Source: Bacillota bacterium
Lineage (GTDB): Bacteria > Bacillota > Thermincolia > Thermincolales > UBA2595
Length of the DNA: 35,467 nucleotides
Direction of reading: 5' to 3'
Assembly (NCBI GenBank): GCA_021847735.1
Contig: JAJZQD010000015.1
Location: forward strand, 1-35,467
Below, piece by piece: positions 8,677-17,206 of this stretch (positions are counted from its first letter, which is position 1; every line of letters starts with the position of its first letter). Under the pieces are notes generated by a model. It did not search any database, had not been told where the DNA came from, and saw nothing but the letters and a program-made list of their open reading frames with translations. Made by a program: the position numbers and the translations under genes.

Positions 8677-9780
8677 TTAACGGTCAACCTCACCGAGAAC
8701 AATATCGACTGATGCCAGGGCAACTACCGCATCCATGAGGTGGAGCCCCTCAGCCATTTCGGGGAAGATTCCCAGGTTGACAAAACAGGGTGAATAAATA
8801 TGGTTACGGTAAGGCTTTGTTGAACCATCGCTTACGAGATGAAATCCAAGATGCCCCTTAGCATTTTCAATACGGTGGTACACTTCGCCCACCGGTGGTT
8901 TAAGCACTTTCGGAACTTTTGCCATGATAGGACCTTCAGGAACATCCTTCATGGCCTGCTCGATGATTTTGATACTTTCTCTCATTTCATCAATCCGAAT
9001 CATCACGCGGTCAAAGGAGTCGCCGTTTTTCCTGACCGGTACGTTAAACTTAAACCGGTCGTAAACACTGTACGGCTCGTCTCTTCTCAGGTCGGTGTCT
9101 ATACCTGAGGCTCTGGCGTTCGGCCCGGTAATTCCGTAGTCCAGGGCCATTTCCTTGGAGACCGGCCCAACACCCACTGTCCGTGCCTGGAAGATTTCAT
9201 TCCCGGTAAGAATACCTTCGTATTCGTCGACAGCTGAAGGCATATAGTCTACTAATTCTTTGAGCAGTTTAAACCAGTTTTCGTCGAGGTCGTCAGACAC
9301 GCCGCCAATTCTCATATAGTTTGGCATCATTCTCTGGCCTGAAGCCATTTCAATCAGGTCAAGACACTTTTCCCGGTCACGGAACCCATAGAACCAGGCT
9401 GTGGCGCCGGCAGTGTCAAGGGCCATAGAAGCAAAATAAATAGCGTGGTTCGCTAGGCGCTGTACCTCAGACATAATAACCCTGATGTACTCAGCTCTTT
9501 CAGGAATCTCTTCCGTTATACCCATAAGTTTTTCAACAGCAGTTACATATGTCAGTTCATTTAACATCCCTGAACAGTAATCCAGTCTGCCGTTGTAAGG
9601 AATAAACTGGGTATAGGTGCGGGATTCCGCCAGTTTCTCCAGTCCGCGGTGCAGGTAACCCGTGTGGTTTACCGCCTTGGTAATGTACTCTCCGTCAAGG
9701 TTTAACACACAACGGAATACACCGTGGGTACTGGGGTGGTGAGGTCCCAAGTTCAGGGTCAGTTCTTGTGTTTTTAACAT
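8677..9780 (-). CDS. nuoD: Complex I subunit D (49-kDa homologue)
   Basis: The 367-residue protein is related to the large subunit of NiFe hydrogenases and forms the quinone-binding site. It has LNLGPHHPSTHGVFR at the N-terminus, the RIGGVSDDLDENW block and the C-terminal ASVDIVLGEVDR. It is separate from NuoC, unlike the fused NuoCD of E. coli. I place the start at ATG 9780, eight bases after GAGGTG; a GTG three codons upstream (9789) overlaps that Shine-Dalgarno. nuoC lies 48 nt upstream and nuoH 47 nt downstream. Confidence 0.95.
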   Translation of the reverse strand: MLKTQELTLNLGPHHPSTHGVFRCVLNLDGEYITKAVNHTGYLHRGLEKLAESRTYTQFIPYNGRLDYCSGMLNELTYVTAVEKLMGITEEIPERAEYIRVIMSEVQRLANHAIYFASMALDTAGATAWFYGFRDREKCLDLIEMASGQRMMPNYMRIGGVSDDLDENWFKLLKELVDYMPSAVDEYEGILTGNEIFQARTVGVGPVSKEMALDYGITGPNARASGIDTDLRRDEPYSVYDRFKFNVPVRKNGDSFDRVMIRIDEMRESIKIIEQAMKDVPEGPIMAKVPKVLKPPVGEVYHRIENAKGHLGFHLVSDGSTKPYRNHIYSPCFVNLGIFPEMAEGLHLMDAVVALASVDIVLGEVDR

Positions 9781-9828
9781 TATTTCCACACCTCTACAAT
9801 CCCGAAATTAAAGTCCACAGTTCTACTC

Positions 9829-10284
9829 CTATGCTTGCAAATTATAATCCTTACGCAGGGGATGGCCTACCCAATCATCAGCCAGTAAAATTCGTTTCAG
9901 GTTGGGGTGTCCGGTAAAAACTATCCCCATCAAGTCATAGGCTTCTCTTTCCTGAACATTGGCAGCCTTCCAAACTGAAGTTATCGATGGAACCTGAGGA
10001 TTTGCTTTATCTAATACAACCTTAACCGTGGCTTTATGCAGGTAGGTCAGTGAATTCAAATGATAAACCACAGTGAAATTCTCGGGATAATCCACAGAAT
10101 TGAGATTCACCAGAACTTTAAAGTCGTACTTGGGATTATCTCTTAACTCCGTCATAACATCAACAAGTTTTTCGGGCATAACCTTAATGGACTGGTTGGT
10201 ATTGTCTTCGAATATTTCGGCACAGTTGCCAAACTTTTGATTGAGCTCGCCCACTAGAGCTTCACGATCAACGATTTTATCCAT
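9829..10284 (-). CDS. nuoC: Complex I subunit C (30-kDa homologue)
   Basis: The 151-residue soluble subunit is the structural partner of NuoD. The conserved C-terminal block is clear: [43 protein letters not shown]. The protein is on the short side for the family, with little N-terminal extension. Its ATG overlaps the nuoB stop by 8 nt, so translation is likely coupled. Confidence 0.94.
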   Translation of the reverse strand: MDKIVDREALVGELNQKFGNCAEIFEDNTNQSIKVMPEKLVDVMTELRDNPKYDFKVLVNLNSVDYPENFTVVYHLNSLTYLHKATVKVVLDKANPQVPSITSVWKAANVQEREAYDLMGIVFTGHPNLKRILLADDWVGHPLRKDYNLQA

Positions 10285-10789
10285 GTTGTTTCAACCTCGC
10301 AATTTTATTAGGGTTAGCAACCTTTTGCCGCAGCTGCAGCAACCCGTAGAACAGTGCTTCCGGCCTGGGCGGGCATCCAGGAACGTAAACATCTACCGGT
10401 AAAAAGGTATCTGCCCCCTTAACAACGTGATAGGAATCACAAAAGGGGCCGCCGCTTATGGCGCAGCTTCCCATGGCCAATACATATTTCGGCTCGGCCA
10501 TTTGTTCATACAGACGAGCAACAATCGGCTGCATCTTTTTAGTAACGGTTCCGGCAACAATCATCAGGTCACACTGCCGCGGAGACGGGCGAAAAACCTC
10601 AGACCCAAACCGGGCAAGGTCAAACCTGCCCCCGGCGGAAGACATCATTTCAATGGCACAGCAGGCAAGACCGAAAGTCAAGGGCCAGAGGGACCGTGAC
10701 CGGCACCAGTTGAACGCCGCGTCAACCGTGCTCATGATAACATTGTTGTGAACCAGCTCGTCAACTTGGTTTGGTTTTATTACATCCAT
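10277..10789 (-). CDS. nuoB: Complex I subunit B, carrier of cluster N2
   Basis: The 170-residue subunit (from the chosen start) holds the terminal [4Fe-4S] cluster N2 that passes electrons to quinone. The ligands are visible in [13 protein letters not shown] (adjacent Cys pair), [13 protein letters not shown] and [14 protein letters not shown] start it at ATG 10789 ([12 protein letters not shown]), where AGGAG lies seven bases upstream; the ATG at 10810 would place that Shine-Dalgarno inside the gene. The start overlaps the end of nuoA by 10 nt. Confidence 0.95.
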   Translation of the reverse strand: MDVIKPNQVDELVHNNVIMSTVDAAFNWCRSRSLWPLTFGLACCAIEMMSSAGGRFDLARFGSEVFRPSPRQCDLMIVAGTVTKKMQPIVARLYEQMAEPKYVLAMGSCAISGGPFCDSYHVVKGADTFLPVDVYVPGCPPRPEALFYGLLQLRQKVANPNKIARLKQHG

Positions 10790-11136
10790 TCTAACGCTCC
10801 TTCCTTCCATGCGTACCAGAACCCGACTACTAGAATTGCAATAAAGATAAACATTTCAACAATGGCAAACAACCCTAGACTCTGAAATTTTATCGCCCAG
10901 GGATAGAGGAAAATTGTTTCAACGTCAAAAGCAACGAAAATAAGTGCATACATAAAATAACTGACTTTAAACTGTACCCAAGTATCACCCTGGGTATCCA
11001 AACCGCACTCATAAGTTAACAGTTTGGTCGGCGTAGGGTTTTTAGGATGAAAAACTTTAGAAAGGCCCAGCAATATTGAGGGAAATACAAACCCCCAGAT
11101 TGCAATAATAACTACCCCTGCGAACTTAGTTAGCAT
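10780..11136 (-). CDS. nuoA: Complex I subunit A
   Basis: The 118-residue membrane subunit has three hydrophobic segments and the family signature [40 protein letters not shown], including the conserved Cys-Gly and Asp-Val-Glu. The start is ATG 11136, right after AAAGGAGGG; the ATG at 11172 has no ribosome site. It is the first gene of the operon. I do not see a convincing promoter in the 148 nt upstream, which is dominated by a long inverted repeat. Confidence 0.95.
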   Translation of the reverse strand: MLTKFAGVVIIAIWGFVFPSILLGLSKVFHPKNPTPTKLLTYECGLDTQGDTWVQFKVSYFMYALIFVAFDVETIFLYPWAIKFQSLGLFAIVEMFIFIAILVVGFWYAWKEGALEWM

Positions 11137-11202
11137 TGTTACCCTCCTTTCGTTGTTATTTTTATTAAACAACTACTTCCTCTATCTACATCCATAAAAG
11201 CG

Positions 11203-11275
11203 CCCACTCCAAAGCTATTTTGAATTTTGTCACTCACTGAATATTCACAAAATTCAACGCTTTGGTTGTGGGTTG
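11203..11275. repeat. Long imperfect palindrome upstream of nuoA
   Basis: Nested arms can be paired: CCCAC/GTGGG (outer), CCAAAGC/GCTTTGG (11209-11215 with 11259-11265) and a perfect 10-bp TGAATTTTGT/ACAAAATTCA (11221-11230 with 11247-11256), with a 16-nt loop. On the minus strand it follows the HD-GYP stop and is trailed by a short CTTTT. It may be a weak terminator for that gene, a leader structure of the nuo operon, or a small repeat element. Confidence 0.6.
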
Positions 11276-11284
11276 CTTTTAAGG

Positions 11285-12430
11285 TTATAGTCCGGCCTTT
11301 TTCCTGAAATTCAGAATCTTCTTCACAAAAATTGTAGTATTATTCATTAAATCAATTTGCATTTCTTTGGTGATATCTTTTCCGTCGGCATCGATTATCA
11401 GCTTGACAACCGGCCTTGTCGGCAAAGCCCGGTTAACATTCACAACCATGCCGACGTCCCCGGTACTCAACTCAACAGTACTGCCGACGGGGTAAATCTC
11501 ACTGTTTTCAACAAATAGCCTGAGGGTTTTGGGGTCAAACTGGTATCCGCTGGAAGCAATGATAATCTCCATGGCCTCATACGGCAAAATGGCGTTTTTA
11601 TAGACCCTGTCCGCTGTTAGGGCATCATAAACATCCGCAATAGCGACTATCTTGGAATACTCGTGGACTTCTTCATCCCTGACTCCCCAGGGATATCCGG
11701 AACCGTTATAGCACTCATGATGCTGTATTGAAATCCTGGCGGCATTTGAAGTAATATCTGGGTGTTCACTGAGGAGTTCATATCCCAGGATTGTGTGCTT
11801 CTTAATTTCCTCAAACTCTTTCTCAGTCAGCGGACCACGTTTATTCAGGATTTCATCGGGAATCCTCATTTTCCCGACGTCGTGGAGCAGCGCTCCTATT
11901 CCCAACTCACGCAGCCTGATCTTGGAATAACCCATAATAATTCCTGTGGAAATAGACAGAATGCAGACATTCACCGAATGGGCAAAAGTGTAATCGTCAA
12001 GAATCCTGATGTCGGCAAGCTTGCCGACAATATGCCTGTTGTTTATAAGCTGGGTAACAATGTTCTCTACAACTTTGCGGGCTTTGTTGGTTTTAATCAG
12101 GCGGCCGGTTTTAACATCCTGCATTATCTCCTGAACTACCCGTTCGGCCTCTTCTCTGACTTCTATGGTTATCATGTCAGGAACATTGCCCTGATACATT
12201 CGTTTTAGTTCTTCCATTCCTTTAGCAGGTTTGCTTCCTTCAACAGAAACTTCATTTCCGGCGGAGCCCCCTTCGACGTACACCGTAGGGATACCGTAAT
12301 CCGCCAGCTTGTCAACCCACTCCTGATTAAGAGCCGAACCCTTACACAAAAGAAGCCGGCCGTCCCGGCTGTACACCTCTTTTGCAAGTATCATTTCGGG
12401 CTTAATGTTGTATATGGCAATCCTCTTCAC
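11285..12430 (-). CDS. HD-GYP domain protein, predicted cyclic-di-GMP phosphodiesterase
   Basis: The 381-residue soluble protein has no membrane segment. An N-terminal region of about 110 residues (GRLLLCKGSALNQEWVDKL-type) resembles the small domain often found before HD-GYP units in Firmicutes. The HD-GYP domain follows: His151 (FAHSVNV), HD at 183-184 (LLHDVGKMRIPDEIL), HHE at 237-239 and the GYP signature at 245-247 (YNGSGYP), all intact, so an active c-di-GMP hydrolase is likely. A C-terminal stretch of about 80 residues ends in a beta-rich segment (VGSTVELSTGDVGMVV). The start is GTG after GGAGG at about 10 nt. It stands between rnhB and nuoA and is probably unrelated to either. Confidence 0.88.
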   Translation of the reverse strand: MKRIAIYNIKPEMILAKEVYSRDGRLLLCKGSALNQEWVDKLADYGIPTVYVEGGSAGNEVSVEGSKPAKGMEELKRMYQGNVPDMITIEVREEAERVVQEIMQDVKTGRLIKTNKARKVVENIVTQLINNRHIVGKLADIRILDDYTFAHSVNVCILSISTGIIMGYSKIRLRELGIGALLHDVGKMRIPDEILNKRGPLTEKEFEEIKKHTILGYELLSEHPDITSNAARISIQHHECYNGSGYPWGVRDEEVHEYSKIVAIADVYDALTADRVYKNAILPYEAMEIIIASSGYQFDPKTLRLFVENSEIYPVGSTVELSTGDVGMVVNVNRALPTRPVVKLIIDADGKDITKEMQIDLMNNTTIFVKKILNFRKKAGL

Positions 12431-12577
12431 CCGGCGTCCCCCTCCGGAGATTTAGCTTTTATCCAAAGACAGTTAATATATATTCTATACCGGAACCAAA
12501 AATCCCTTCTTATTAAAAGAAAATTGCCAAAAATTCAGTATCTTTTGTACTTTTGTGTACTTTTTTAGTTCCTATTG

Positions 12578-13378
12578 TTACCAAAGGCTCCCATAAGCCT
12601 CTGAAACTAAAAAATTCTTAATAAAAGTCTTCCTGTGCAATTTGCAGCAACCATTTTTTTTGAGGGCTTCAATGTGGTCGGAAGTACCGTAACCTTTGTT
12701 CTGGGCAAACCCATACCCCGGGAACTGTCCATCAAAATCTTCCATCATCCGGTCCCGGGTAACCTTGGCAACTATTGAAGCGGCTGCAATGGTAACACTT
12801 TTGCCGTCACCTTTTATAATCGGCAGTTGGGGTGTGCCTATCCCCGGGATTCTAACAGCGTCAACCAATACATATTCAGGCGCAGGGCTGAGACCCCCGA
12901 GAGCCCTGCGCATTGCCAGCAGGGTGGCCTGGAGAATATTCAGGCTGTCTATTTCCTCGACGGTTGCCATCCCCACCGCCCAACAGACGGCCTGTCCCAC
13001 AATTTCATGGTAGAGCTTCTCTCTTCTTCCAGGCGGCACTTTTTTGGAGTCGTCTATACCCGAAATCCGGCACTTTTCCGGCAGTATCACGGCGGCAGTC
13101 ACCACAGGCCCGGCCAGAGGCCCGCGGCCGACCTCGTCAATACCGGCTATCAGCGCAAACCCTTTTCGTCTGGCTTCTTTTTCATACAAATCCATGGCTT
13201 CCAGGCGGAGGTTCTCTTTGTCCATTAAAGCCCGCTGGCGGCAAAACTGTTGATATATTTTACGCACACCTGCCCGCGGGTCACCACTGAGGGCCGTTAA
13301 CTCGTCATCCGTTAATAGTAGGCCCCGTTCTTTTAAAAGCCTTTGTATTTCACCCACCGGCATTTCATGAAACTCCAT
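12578..13378 (-). CDS. rnhB: Ribonuclease HII
   Basis: This enzyme of about 266 residues cuts RNA in RNA-DNA hybrids and removes misincorporated ribonucleotides. The metal-binding acidic residues are intact: Asp81 and Glu82 in GIDEVGRGPLAG, Asp173 in LVDAVRIPG and Asp209 in the KVTRDRMM segment, with KGDGKSVTIAAASI between. It has the N-terminal extension of about 75 residues typical of Firmicute RnhB. The start is ATG 13378, four bases after GGAGG; a start at 13420 would add a poorly supported hydrophobic leader. It is the last gene of the ylxM-to-rnhB neighbourhood, 245 nt after rbgA with an intervening repeat. Confidence 0.93.
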   Translation of the reverse strand: MEFHEMPVGEIQRLLKERGLLLTDDELTALSGDPRAGVRKIYQQFCRQRALMDKENLRLEAMDLYEKEARRKGFALIAGIDEVGRGPLAGPVVTAAVILPEKCRISGIDDSKKVPPGRREKLYHEIVGQAVCWAVGMATVEEIDSLNILQATLLAMRRALGGLSPAPEYVLVDAVRIPGIGTPQLPIIKGDGKSVTIAAASIVAKVTRDRMMEDFDGQFPGYGFAQNKGYGTSDHIEALKKNGCCKLHRKTFIKNFLVSEAYGSLW

Positions 13379-13535
13379 ACTGCCTCCATGACAAATCAGT
13401 GATAACAAGAGTGGTAACAAGTTATTTTTTCTTCTTATATTTCAAAAAACCTTCCGGCAGACGCAAAAAAGTTCACTCCTGTCCGAGCAATTACTGGTGG
13501 TAATAGGAAGTAGTGGATACAGGCCAACAAAATCG

Positions 13536-13594
13536 GAAGGTTTGCGGGAAAACCCCGCAAACCAACCATTGACCCTCGCTCCGCTCAATGCGGA
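13536..13594 (+). repeat. Two-hairpin intergenic repeat, copy B
   Basis: On the plus strand it begins ATCGGAAGGTTTGCG and forms a perfect 10-bp GGTTTGCGGG/CCCGCAAACC hairpin with a 5-nt loop. A nested CCTCG-CCGC/GCGG-CGAGG hairpin follows, and then a GGCAGATAT tail. The same arrangement occurs on the minus strand at 1201-1130. It lies between rbgA and rnhB. Confidence 0.6.
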
Positions 13595-13622
13595 ACGAGG
13601 CAGATATGCTTTTTCGCAAACA

Positions 13623-14477
13623 CTAAATTCTATCCAATGTAAAAAGCCCGATTTTACCGCCTCTAAACTCGTTTAGAACAATGGCGGCAGTTTTGAGAGT
13701 ATCAACATTTCCCCCGGAAACCAGGCACCCTCTCTTAATCCCGATTTTTCTAAGGATCTCTGACGGGTCTTCATCCAGTTCTTCAAGCTTGTACCTGGCC
13801 AGAATTTTCTCAGGCTCACTCACCGCCAGGATTTGGATTAATCTTATAGTAACCTGTTCGATATTAATTATTTCATCCTTGATAGCCCCTGTGACCGCCA
13901 GCCTGAAGCCTACCTCGGGGTCCTCAAACTTTGGCCACAGGATACCCGGAGTATCCAGCATTTCCAACCCTTTTCCGACTCTTATCCACTGTTTGCCCCT
14001 CGTCATTCCGGGCCTGTCACCAGTCCTGGTAGACCCCCTTCCCGCTAACCGGTTTATCAGGGAAGATTTGCCTACATTAGGTATCCCAACCATCATTAGC
14101 CTCACAGGCCGCGGTTTCCTGCCTTTGGCCACAAGTCTTTCGATCACTGCGGCGGCCAGATCCTGGGCAGCGCTAATCAGGTAGTTGATACCTTTACCGG
14201 CATTGGAATCAATGGGAATACACGGGCAGCCGCGCTCCTCGAGGAAATGCAGTTTCCATTTCTCCGTCTGCGCTCTGTCCGCAAGGTCGGCTTTGTTTAA
14301 AACCGTGATTCTCGGTTTGCCACCGAGAATCTCATCTATGTTGGGATTCCGGCTGCTTATTGGGATTCGGGCATCCAATAACTCGACTGCCACATCCACC
14401 AGTTTAAGATTTTCCTGAACCATTTTGCGGGCTTTAACCATATGCCCGGGATACCAATGTATGGTGCCCAATTCCAT
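13623..14477 (-). CDS. rbgA: Ribosome biogenesis GTPase RbgA (YlqF)
   Basis: The 284-residue circularly permuted GTPase acts in late assembly of the 50S subunit. The G motifs come in permuted order: NKADLAD (G4) near residue 75, then GIPNVGKSSLINRL (G1) near 130, and DTPGILWP (G3) near 175. The N-terminal IHWYPGHMVKARK block is the family hallmark. I start it at ATG 14477 after AGGTGA; the upstream ATG at 14492 has no ribosome site. Its place next to rplS, lepB and rnhB is the same as in Bacillus-like genomes. Confidence 0.94.
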   Translation of the reverse strand: MELGTIHWYPGHMVKARKMVQENLKLVDVAVELLDARIPISSRNPNIDEILGGKPRITVLNKADLADRAQTEKWKLHFLEERGCPCIPIDSNAGKGINYLISAAQDLAAAVIERLVAKGRKPRPVRLMMVGIPNVGKSSLINRLAGRGSTRTGDRPGMTRGKQWIRVGKGLEMLDTPGILWPKFEDPEVGFRLAVTGAIKDEIINIEQVTIRLIQILAVSEPEKILARYKLEELDEDPSEILRKIGIKRGCLVSGGNVDTLKTAAIVLNEFRGGKIGLFTLDRI

Positions 14478-14503
14478 TAGATCACCTGCCATGTTAGATA
14501 ACT

Positions 14504-15151
14504 TTAATGCAACACCCTTATTCTGCTAATCGGCCAATAAATGAATATGGCCTTACCGATAATGTTTTCCCTGGGCAGAGTTCCCCAAAACCGGCTGTCC
14601 TGGCTGTTGTTTCTGTTGTCACCCATCATAAAGTAACTGCCATTCGACACCCTTACCGGGCCAAAGTCTTGGTATCTCAGCCCTTTCGGTAAATACGGCT
14701 GTTCCACTACCCTGCCGTTAATATATAAAGTACTTTCCTTTATCTGAACAACTTCTCCGGGTAAACCTATAAGCCTTTTGACAAAAACGCGTTTGGGGTC
14801 AACGGGGTATTTAAAGACTGTGACATCCCCCCGCTGAGGCTTGGCAAACCGGAAGACAATCTTATTTACCACAATCATGTCACCTTCGGTTAGGGTAGGT
14901 TCCATAGAACCGGTCGGGATAACAAAAAACTGAAACAGGAAAACTCTGATTACTGTTGCCAGTATAACAGCAATGACAACAGCTTCCAGGACTTCGCGAT
15001 AAAACCCCTTTTGTCCGATGGTGTCCCCGGTTGCCACTACTTCCGGTGCTTCAGCTTTTCCCTGGTCCGGGGGGTAATTATTATCTACTTTTTTTCCCTG
15101 AAAATCTTGTTCGTTATTTTGTTGCGAATCTTCGACACCGTGTTCTGTCAC
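14504..15151 (-). CDS. lepB: Signal peptidase I
   Basis: The 215-residue membrane-anchored protease removes signal peptides of exported proteins. A polar, Gln/Asp/Glu-rich N-terminal tail of about 50 residues precedes one transmembrane helix (about 52-76). The catalytic Ser82 is in VIPTGSMEPTL and the general base Lys125 in RVFVKRLIGLPGE; the MGDNRNNSQDSRFWG box is also present. The start is GTG 15151 after AGGAGGAGG. A strong terminator lies between rplS and this gene, so it needs read-through or its own promoter. The 26-nt gap to rbgA suggests they are cotranscribed. Confidence 0.94.
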   Translation of the reverse strand: MTEHGVEDSQQNNEQDFQGKKVDNNYPPDQGKAEAPEVVATGDTIGQKGFYREVLEAVVIAVILATVIRVFLFQFFVIPTGSMEPTLTEGDMIVVNKIVFRFAKPQRGDVTVFKYPVDPKRVFVKRLIGLPGEVVQIKESTLYINGRVVEQPYLPKGLRYQDFGPVRVSNGSYFMMGDNRNNSQDSRFWGTLPRENIIGKAIFIYWPISRIRVLH

Positions 15152-15214
15152 TGGTATTTCCTCCTCCTGAAAAAAGGCTGTGAAAACGGTAGTTTCGCGA
15201 AACCCTGTCCAAAA

Positions 15215-15244
15215 GACAAAAAGGGACTGTCACCCAGTCCCTTT
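15215..15244 (-). terminator. Intrinsic terminator after rplS
   Basis: On the minus strand a perfect 10-bp stem (15244-15235 with 15229-15220) and a 5-nt loop run into TTTTTGTCTTTT. It begins just past the rplS stop (15248) and closes the rplS transcript before lepB. Confidence 0.88.
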
Positions 15245-15247
15245 ATT

Positions 15248-15592
15248 TTACCTATGCTGTTCCTTAATTCTGGCAGCTTTACCTCTAAGTTTTCTAAGGT
15301 AAAACAGTCTGGCCCTCCGTACTTTACCTCTCCGGACCACTACGATTTTGTCGATTCGGGGGGAGTGTAACGGAAAAGTCCTTTCAACGCCTACTCCATA
15401 TGAGATTCTGCGTACAGTGAAGGTTTCTCTCATACCTCCACCACGTCTCTTAATTACAACCCCTTCAAATACCTGGATTCTTTCTCTACCGCCCTCGACA
15501 ACTTTTACGTGGATTTTCACGGTATCTCCGGGCTTGAAATCCGTCAATTCACTTTTCATTTGTTCTTCTTCAAGTAATCTAATAACATCCAT
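15248..15592 (-). CDS. rplS: 50S ribosomal protein L19
   Basis: The 114-residue protein sits at the 30S-50S interface. The sequence is canonical throughout: [65 protein letters not shown]. It has its own promoter and a structured leader of about 100 nt and is followed by an intrinsic terminator, so it can be expressed independently of the upstream trmD cluster. A strong Shine-Dalgarno (AAGGAGGG) precedes the ATG. Confidence 0.97.
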   Translation of the reverse strand: MDVIRLLEEEQMKSELTDFKPGDTVKIHVKVVEGGRERIQVFEGVVIKRRGGGMRETFTVRRISYGVGVERTFPLHSPRIDKIVVVRRGKVRRARLFYLRKLRGKAARIKEQHR

Positions 15593-15599
15593 TATGCTT

Positions 15600-15699
15600 G
15601 CCCTCCTTCCTTGGGACGTTCATAACCTGTGCTTATCCGGGCAGAGGACCGTCCTTCTTTACCCGCAACCTTTAGGATGAAGGTTCCGGGTGACTAACA
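15600..15699 (-). ncRNA. Candidate L19 ribosomal-protein leader RNA
   Basis: Between the promoter and the rplS Shine-Dalgarno the transcript can form a hairpin ACCCG-AACCTT/AAGGTT-CGGGT (about 15692-15663), then a longer-range GGACG/CGTCC pairing that ends next to the ribosome site (GAACGTCCCAAGGA). Position, size and this ending resemble the L19 leader known in Firmicutes, which is thought to bind L19 and repress translation. The match is from memory of the motif and not from a covariance search. Confidence 0.5.
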
Positions 15700-15705
15700 T
15701 CAAAT

Positions 15706-15734
15706 ATTATATCACGACAATGCTGGATTTACAA
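15706..15734 (-). promoter_or_regulatory. SigA promoter of rplS
   Basis: The minus strand shows TTGTAA (15734-15729), a 17-bp spacer and a perfect TATAAT (15711-15706). Transcription would start near 15699, giving the leader RNA before rplS. Confidence 0.8.
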
Positions 15735-15755
15735 GCAAGTTTTTCTAACAATAAG

Positions 15756-16355
15756 TTATTCTAATACCCCCGCCTGTCCCCACCACTGTTCACCCAAAAG
15801 CCTGTCCAGGATAATTGCCACCGCGCTTCTAACACTTAAGTGGTTGTATTCACCGGGACCGTATACAGGTTCCAGGATGTAGTCACTCTTTTGCATAGTA
15901 TCTTTTTCTATGCCCCAGCCCGTTCCGAAAAGGACCAGGTACGGATTTCCGTCAGCAAACTTCTGCCGCATATCCTGATACCCGATTGTATTGGGGTACA
16001 CCCGGGCATCTGTTGTTATCAAAACCGGGTCCCGGCCGTTTTCCCGCCCGATTTCAGCAAGAGTTTCTTCCAGGCTGGGAATCAGGGCAACTTTATCAAA
16101 AGCAGTCTTTCTGTCCATGTTGTATTGGGCGCCATATCCCTTTTGCCAGTAGTCCAAAATATCCCCGATAAGCTTCCTCTGGGTCTCCAGGGGGTGTATA
16201 ACGTAATACCGGCGGACACCGTAGGTACAGGAAATCCTGGCTATGTCGTGGATATCAAGGTTAGTGACAGATGTGGATATCACATCCATATTCTTATTGT
16301 AAACCGGGTAATGAAGTAATCCTATATACACATTTGGCTGGATTTGTAAGCTCAA
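15756..16355 (-). CDS. SPOUT-class RNA methyltransferase of the COG4752 type
   Basis: The 199-residue protein looks like a stand-alone SPOUT (SpoU-TrmD) methyltransferase. The knot motifs are visible: LFGTGWGIEKD near residue 147 and PVYGPGEYNHLSVRSAVAIILDRLLG near 165-190, the second with the Asn and Ser-rich loop that binds S-adenosylmethionine in this fold. The N-terminal half (VYIGLLHYPVYNKNMDVISTSVTNLDIHDIARISCTYG) matches the family that follows trmD in many Firmicutes. The RNA target is not known to me. The start is TTG 16355, eight bases after GGGGG. It lies 68 nt after trmD and before the rplS promoter. Confidence 0.8.
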   Translation of the reverse strand: MSLQIQPNVYIGLLHYPVYNKNMDVISTSVTNLDIHDIARISCTYGVRRYYVIHPLETQRKLIGDILDYWQKGYGAQYNMDRKTAFDKVALIPSLEETLAEIGRENGRDPVLITTDARVYPNTIGYQDMRQKFADGNPYLVLFGTGWGIEKDTMQKSDYILEPVYGPGEYNHLSVRSAVAIILDRLLGEQWWGQAGVLE

Positions 16356-16423
16356 ATATTTTACCCCCTTGCAGCACGGTTTATGCCATTAATTTCCCGC
16401 ATCTCAAAGACCGGTGTATTCGT

Positions 16424-17164
16424 CTAAGCCTCTTCGTCCTTCAACATTTGCAGCAGCTTTTTATCCTCTTCGGCCAGGGCTGACTTTTTGAGCAGGTCTG
16501 GCCTTCGTTTAAGGGTCCTCTTTAGAGACATCCGCCGCCGCCACACCCGGATTTTTTCATGGTCACCGCTCAAAAGGATTTCGGGAACCGTCATCCCCTC
16601 ATATTCCCTGGGGCGAGTATACTGCGGATACTCCAAAAGCCCGTCATAAAAGGAATCTGTTAAAAATGACTCCTCTTCCTTAAGCACCCCTGGGATCATC
16701 CGGGACAGGGAATCCACTAACACCATGGCTGGAATTTCCCCACCTGTCAGGACGAAATCGCCAATTGAAATCTCCTCATCAACCAGTTTTTCCCGTACAC
16801 GTTCGTCGATACCCTCGTAATGTCCGCAAATCAAAATCAGATGCGTTTCCTTGACCAGGTTCTTGGCCATCTCCTGATTAAAAACCTTCCCCTGCGGGCA
16901 GAGCAGGATTACCCGTGGAGTCGAAGGACCGCCCTTTCTCCTTACAAATTCTACGGCTTCAAATATGGGTTCGGGTTTCATGACCATCCCCGCACCACCG
17001 CCGAAAGGATAATCATCCACAACCCTGTGCTTGTCATAGGCAAAATCGCGGATGTTTGTCATATTAATATCTAACAACCCTTTGTCCCTTGCCCTTTTAA
17101 TAATACTTGAGGTCAACGGACCTTCAAACATTTCCGGGAAAAGGGTTAAAATGTCTATTTTCAT
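16424..17164 (-). CDS. trmD: tRNA (guanine-N1-)-methyltransferase TrmD
   Basis: The 246-residue SPOUT enzyme makes m1G37 in tRNAs, which prevents frameshifting. The conserved blocks are present: [14 protein letters not shown] at the start, [34 protein letters not shown] and [29 protein letters not shown] (the trefoil knot). The start is ATG 17164 ([10 protein letters not shown]) after GGGTGA; the ATG at 17188 adds eight unconserved residues. It follows rimM by 42 nt in the usual order. Confidence 0.97.
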   Translation of the reverse strand: MKIDILTLFPEMFEGPLTSSIIKRARDKGLLDINMTNIRDFAYDKHRVVDDYPFGGGAGMVMKPEPIFEAVEFVRRKGGPSTPRVILLCPQGKVFNQEMAKNLVKETHLILICGHYEGIDERVREKLVDEEISIGDFVLTGGEIPAMVLVDSLSRMIPGVLKEEESFLTDSFYDGLLEYPQYTRPREYEGMTVPEILLSGDHEKIRVWRRRMSLKRTLKRRPDLLKKSALAEEDKKLLQMLKDEEA

Positions 17165-17206
17165 ATCATTCACCCAGTTTCGAATCATTCACCAAAGGGA
17201 ATAACG

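Noticed and set aside
10790-10810. Upstream ATG of nuoB (10810) as the true start
   Set aside because: It would bury the Shine-Dalgarno AGGAG and add residues not found in NuoB; ATG 10789 has ideal spacing.
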